Shown: positions 61,271 to 64,000 of the stretch, one piece after another
Layout of the letters: the number at the start of each line of letters is the position of its first letter
Numbering within the stretch: the stretch's first letter is position 1
DNA from: Ophioderma brevispina
Lineage: Eukaryota > Echinodermata > Ophiuroidea > Amphilepidida > Ophiodermatidae
Assembly (NCBI GenBank): GCA_023653785.1
Contig: JAMKCH010041356.1
Span: forward strand, 1-64,000
Length of the DNA: 64,000 nucleotides
Direction: 5' to 3'
Notes under the pieces: generated by a model
Told to the model about the DNA's origin: nothing
The model's input: only the letters and a program-made list of their open reading frames with translations
The model's database searches: none
Position numbers and translations under genes: made by a program

Positions 61271-63715
61271 AAGGCGTCCCAAAAAATGTTAAACATCGGA
61301 AGGACGACATTTTGATCAAAAGAAAAGTACGCAGGGTCTGTGTTTGGTATTCCATTTAAAGCCAGTAAAATAGCTTAATATGGCATTTATTTCATTCCAA
61401 TATGATACGTAAAACAAAAGATATGTTAAAATATGAGAGGCAAGATTCCACTTGGTCCGATTTCTGCTTAGAACAATTGGAATGCATGATTGCAACATGA
61501 ATACACTTGGTTTCATAGCACATCTTCTTCCATCGTAAAAAGAAAAAAATAGAGTTTGCAGTGTTTTTTCTATTTAAAGGAATGTTAATTGCGTATATAA
61601 TTATCGGCAATAGCTAATGAAAATCCTAAATATGAACGTACAGAGGGTTTGCATGGTCATTGGGTTATTCCTTGCGAAGAAAACATCATTTTCACGCTTA
61701 AATTTCGAAGAGTAGCCGCTTTAAGGAAGCCGTCACGTTTATTATTTACGCTAATGTTCTGCCACAAGACATGTTTATTCTTTCACACCAATTGAAGATG
61801 ATCGGTGGTTAGTCAAGTTCTGGCTAAAGACTATCGCGTTTACTTGTAACATTGGAATTAAAAACCCAGCTTTAATTTAACGTTGTCCTTTAAACATATA
61901 AAAATTTATAAAAACTGGCATACATTTGACTAAGTTTTATTAAAATGAGCTGGGATTCTTGAGAAATATAGTTTTAAAATTAAATTAGGGAAAAACTCTA
62001 CATCTACAAAGAAGTAAGAAGAAGTGCTATCGGTACATTGAAAAGTACGTAGAATGCTGAACCGCGCATTAGTGGGTGTCGAACACTGATCTCTATTACA
62101 ATGGATTGGAAACCTGGGCTCGTAATTGAAGCTGATGGGAATGTTGGTAATCAAAACAAGAGCCCAGCAGGTGGTAAGAGCGGCATTATATATACAAATT
62201 GTTCCCATTGAATGTGGAATAGCGACATAACAGACCACAGATCAAGCAATTCAGTGAGCTAATTGTATTTGCGCGTTTATGGGATGGAATGTCTCTAAAA
62301 CGTGCACGGGATACAACTTCTGTTAAACAGTTGTCTCTGGAATGGTATTGTGTTCGTAGACCAGGATGCCCGCCCCCCGTTGATACAGTCATTTAATATA
62401 CCATTACTGTTGGGTAGCCAAGCATTGTTTAGCCAATCAGTGGTTACAGTGCGACTGCGATAAAACTAAATATTACACGAAAACCTTTTCAAATGTCCAC
62501 GGTTCAGGGAGTGTTAGTGTGTAGGCACCCTAAAACCTTTGGTAATCACAATATGCTACCTTAACTAAAAACACCCCTTTAACATTTTTCTCTATCACTG
62601 AGGTTTTAAAAAGTGTTTGTAGTTTTATTGACAATAAAAAAAATTCTAAACGAATTCGCTCCCATCCTTTGTGTGCTCAACAAAGTTCAAGAGGATGAGG
62701 CTTGTGGCAAACTTGCACGTGATATATGCGCGTATGGGATATATTTTCGCTGGCTCTGTTTCGGTTTATTGCATGCGGCGTTGTAATATACCACACGGAA
62801 ATTAAACATGGTAGCTTCCATATGACGGTGTACAGTTGTGTTATATGGTGGAATAAATCTGGATTTTTTTTCGCAAGGAATTACTCCAATGGCCATGAAA
62901 ACCATCTCGTGTTTTATTTAGGGATATTTCATTATATATGTGCGATAGATTCATACCAAAGAGATCGCTTAAGAAAGACCTTGAGATCTTGCCACCGTGT
63001 TTTACCAACGTTATCGTGTATCTACCACAATGCTTTCAACAAGGGAAATGTTGGCTTGAGGTCTTTTATTCTGGTCCGTGGGGATACCACTGGTGTCTTA
63101 TTTCCAATTCTGCCTGCTTTATTAGACCATGTAGGTTTATTATCAGAAGTTTTCTTTCTTTTTTTGTTTACTTTCGTGTTTTGTTGTTTATTTGCCTCTA
63201 GAATCATAGATTTCCTTGGAATCAATAAAGAAGTGTCTGATTGTTTGGTTTTATTTGTTGGTTTAACATTCTGGGTCATTTTGAGCGATTTGATAGGGTT
63301 ACTAACTCTGCTTATGAACGTGAACTGATTAATATTTGAAAAATACATAGTATTGCTGATTCCTAAAAAAATGATCACACTTAATGCGACAATTATTGAA
63401 GTTCTTCAAAAATGGATGTCAATATCTTCAATAGGCTTCAATTCCAATCAATAACACAAATAACCCAATTTGAGTATGTTAGAAAATCAGTTTCACACAA
63501 TCTACAATGTAACCACGCAATCGGACCATCCGAATTGATATCTCCTTTTTGACGAAGCAGATCTGTGGTTTACATATCGATTGAAAATGAAAAGTAAACG
63601 GCAAATAACAGCTTATTTAGTTAGCTTTAAGATATACCACAACAGAGACCCATGCGTACTTTAGTTATTTACAACATGGCTTGTTGTTCAGCGGTAACAT
63701 TTTTGGGACAGCCTG
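61271..63715. mobile_element. 2.4-kb inverted-repeat element inserted in copy C, unclassified
   Basis: The left end AAGGCGTCCCAAAAAATGTT (61271) and the reverse complement of the right end CAGGCTGTCCCAAAAATGTT (63715) are inverted repeats. TA lies outside each end. Copy A runs uninterrupted through the equivalent site (TTTAATGATATACACAAACA, about 41752). A TA target suggests the Tc1/mariner/IS630 group. Two overlapping frames are the main coding candidates: 62726-63328 on + (200 codons, hydrophobic, Cys-rich) and 63022-63378 on - (118 codons, Lys/Asn/Thr-rich, ending LLKALW). I could not find transposase catalytic motifs in either. It is longer than a typical 1.3-1.7-kb Tc1 element. Confidence 0.7.
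62726..63328 (+). other. 200-codon open frame inside the copy-C insertion
   Basis: This is the second-longest ATG frame in the window. The C-terminal third is strongly hydrophobic (EVFFLFLFTFVFCCLFASRI) and would read as membrane spans, but it is the complement of a Lys/Asn-rich frame on the other strand (63378-63022). No domain recognised on either strand. Real coding, if any, is about equally likely on the minus strand. Confidence 0.2.
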
Positions 63716-64000
63716 TAGTTCTATACACAAACATGACAGCTCGGATAGATGTTAGTAATGAAGATAGTTATTTTAAAGCATCTTGATTGGTTAAAGGTGG
63801 TTGTAAAGGTTGCTGTTCCAATTTATGTCTATATTGTGTTCTGGTTTTGGCTGGTAGAAACACTAAATGCATATTGCAAAGCGCTGTTAAATACTGTGCT
63901 AATATTTGATGGTTAACCATAAAAACGGTCGTTTTTTGTTGATATCTTTGGAATGAAAGGACTTCGAGGGCTCAAATTTTAGGCCGACAATGAGAAAAAT
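63716..64000. other. copy C, right of the insertion
   Basis: Resumes homology with A at 41755 (ACACAAACATGACAGCTC) and ends at the equivalent of A 42090 (TTTTAGGCCGACAATGAG). Non-coding in both. Confidence 0.75.

Larger units (their letters stand above)
54700..64000 (+). repeat. segmental duplication, copy C (continues past window)
   Basis: A direct repeat of B's 49506-54690 from the joint at about 54690, with its own copy of the LINE. It then continues with sequence equivalent to A's 40315-42100, interrupted by a 2.4-kb insertion. The offset between B and C is about 5.19 kb. Confidence 0.9.

Noticed and set aside
1..64000. CRISPR array, operon or phage-like system
   Set aside because: There are no spaced short repeats of CRISPR type, no gene clusters and no long intact frames. 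The sequence is eukaryotic in character.

Overview
The window looks like AT-rich, gene-poor, repeat-rich nuclear DNA from a metazoan, most likely an aquatic invertebrate. Long spans lack open frames. There are many microsatellites and C/G homopolymers. The mobile elements include decayed L1/Tx1-like, RTE-like, CR1/L2-like and Jockey-like non-LTR retrotransposons, a mariner remnant, tRNA-derived SINEs and several inverted-repeat elements. No prokaryotic operon, CRISPR array, rRNA or authentic tRNA gene was seen. The species cannot be fixed from this sequence. The only host-type coding signal is a single ankyrin-repeat exon near 1.53 kb.

Layout. 0-3.5 kb: ankyrin exon, pyrimidine-rich tracts, a minus-strand tRNA-derived SINE and a dispersed repeat (D1). 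3.7-5.5 kb: C-terminal half of an L1/Tx1-like LINE with a 3' A-rich tail. 5.5-11.8 kb: non-coding, with poly-C runs and a C/G palindrome. 11.8-13.1 kb: RTE-like LINE remnant. 13.7-15.0 kb: TA-flanked element with ~250-bp terminal inverted repeats. 15.3-16.5 kb and 26.9-27.6 kb: related foldback elements. 18.9-20.8 kb: D1 and D2 repeats. 20.8-22.3 kb: microsatellites and a second RTE-like remnant. 22.5-24.5 kb: CR1/L2-like LINE remnant. 24.5-31.7 kb: mostly featureless.

31.7-64 kb is dominated by three direct copies of one segment: A (31.7-42.1), B (44.5-54.7) and C (54.7 to past the window end). They differ by clean insertions. A alone has a SINE and a TTAA-flanked MITE. B and C share a ~3-kb Jockey-like LINE on the minus strand that A lacks. 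C has a 2.4-kb TA-flanked inverted-repeat element that A lacks, and B carries an eight-unit expansion of a ~76-bp sequence present once in A. This gives a relative order of events: A/B split, LINE insertion in the B lineage, tandem copying of B into C, then the C insertion. Whether A and B/C are paralogous loci or two haplotypes laid end to end by an assembler cannot be decided from the sequence alone. The many one-base indels in B and C make an assembly cause a serious possibility.

I see no convincing new biological system. The strongest leads are the three-copy duplication with dated insertions, and the unclassified 2.4-kb inverted-repeat element.
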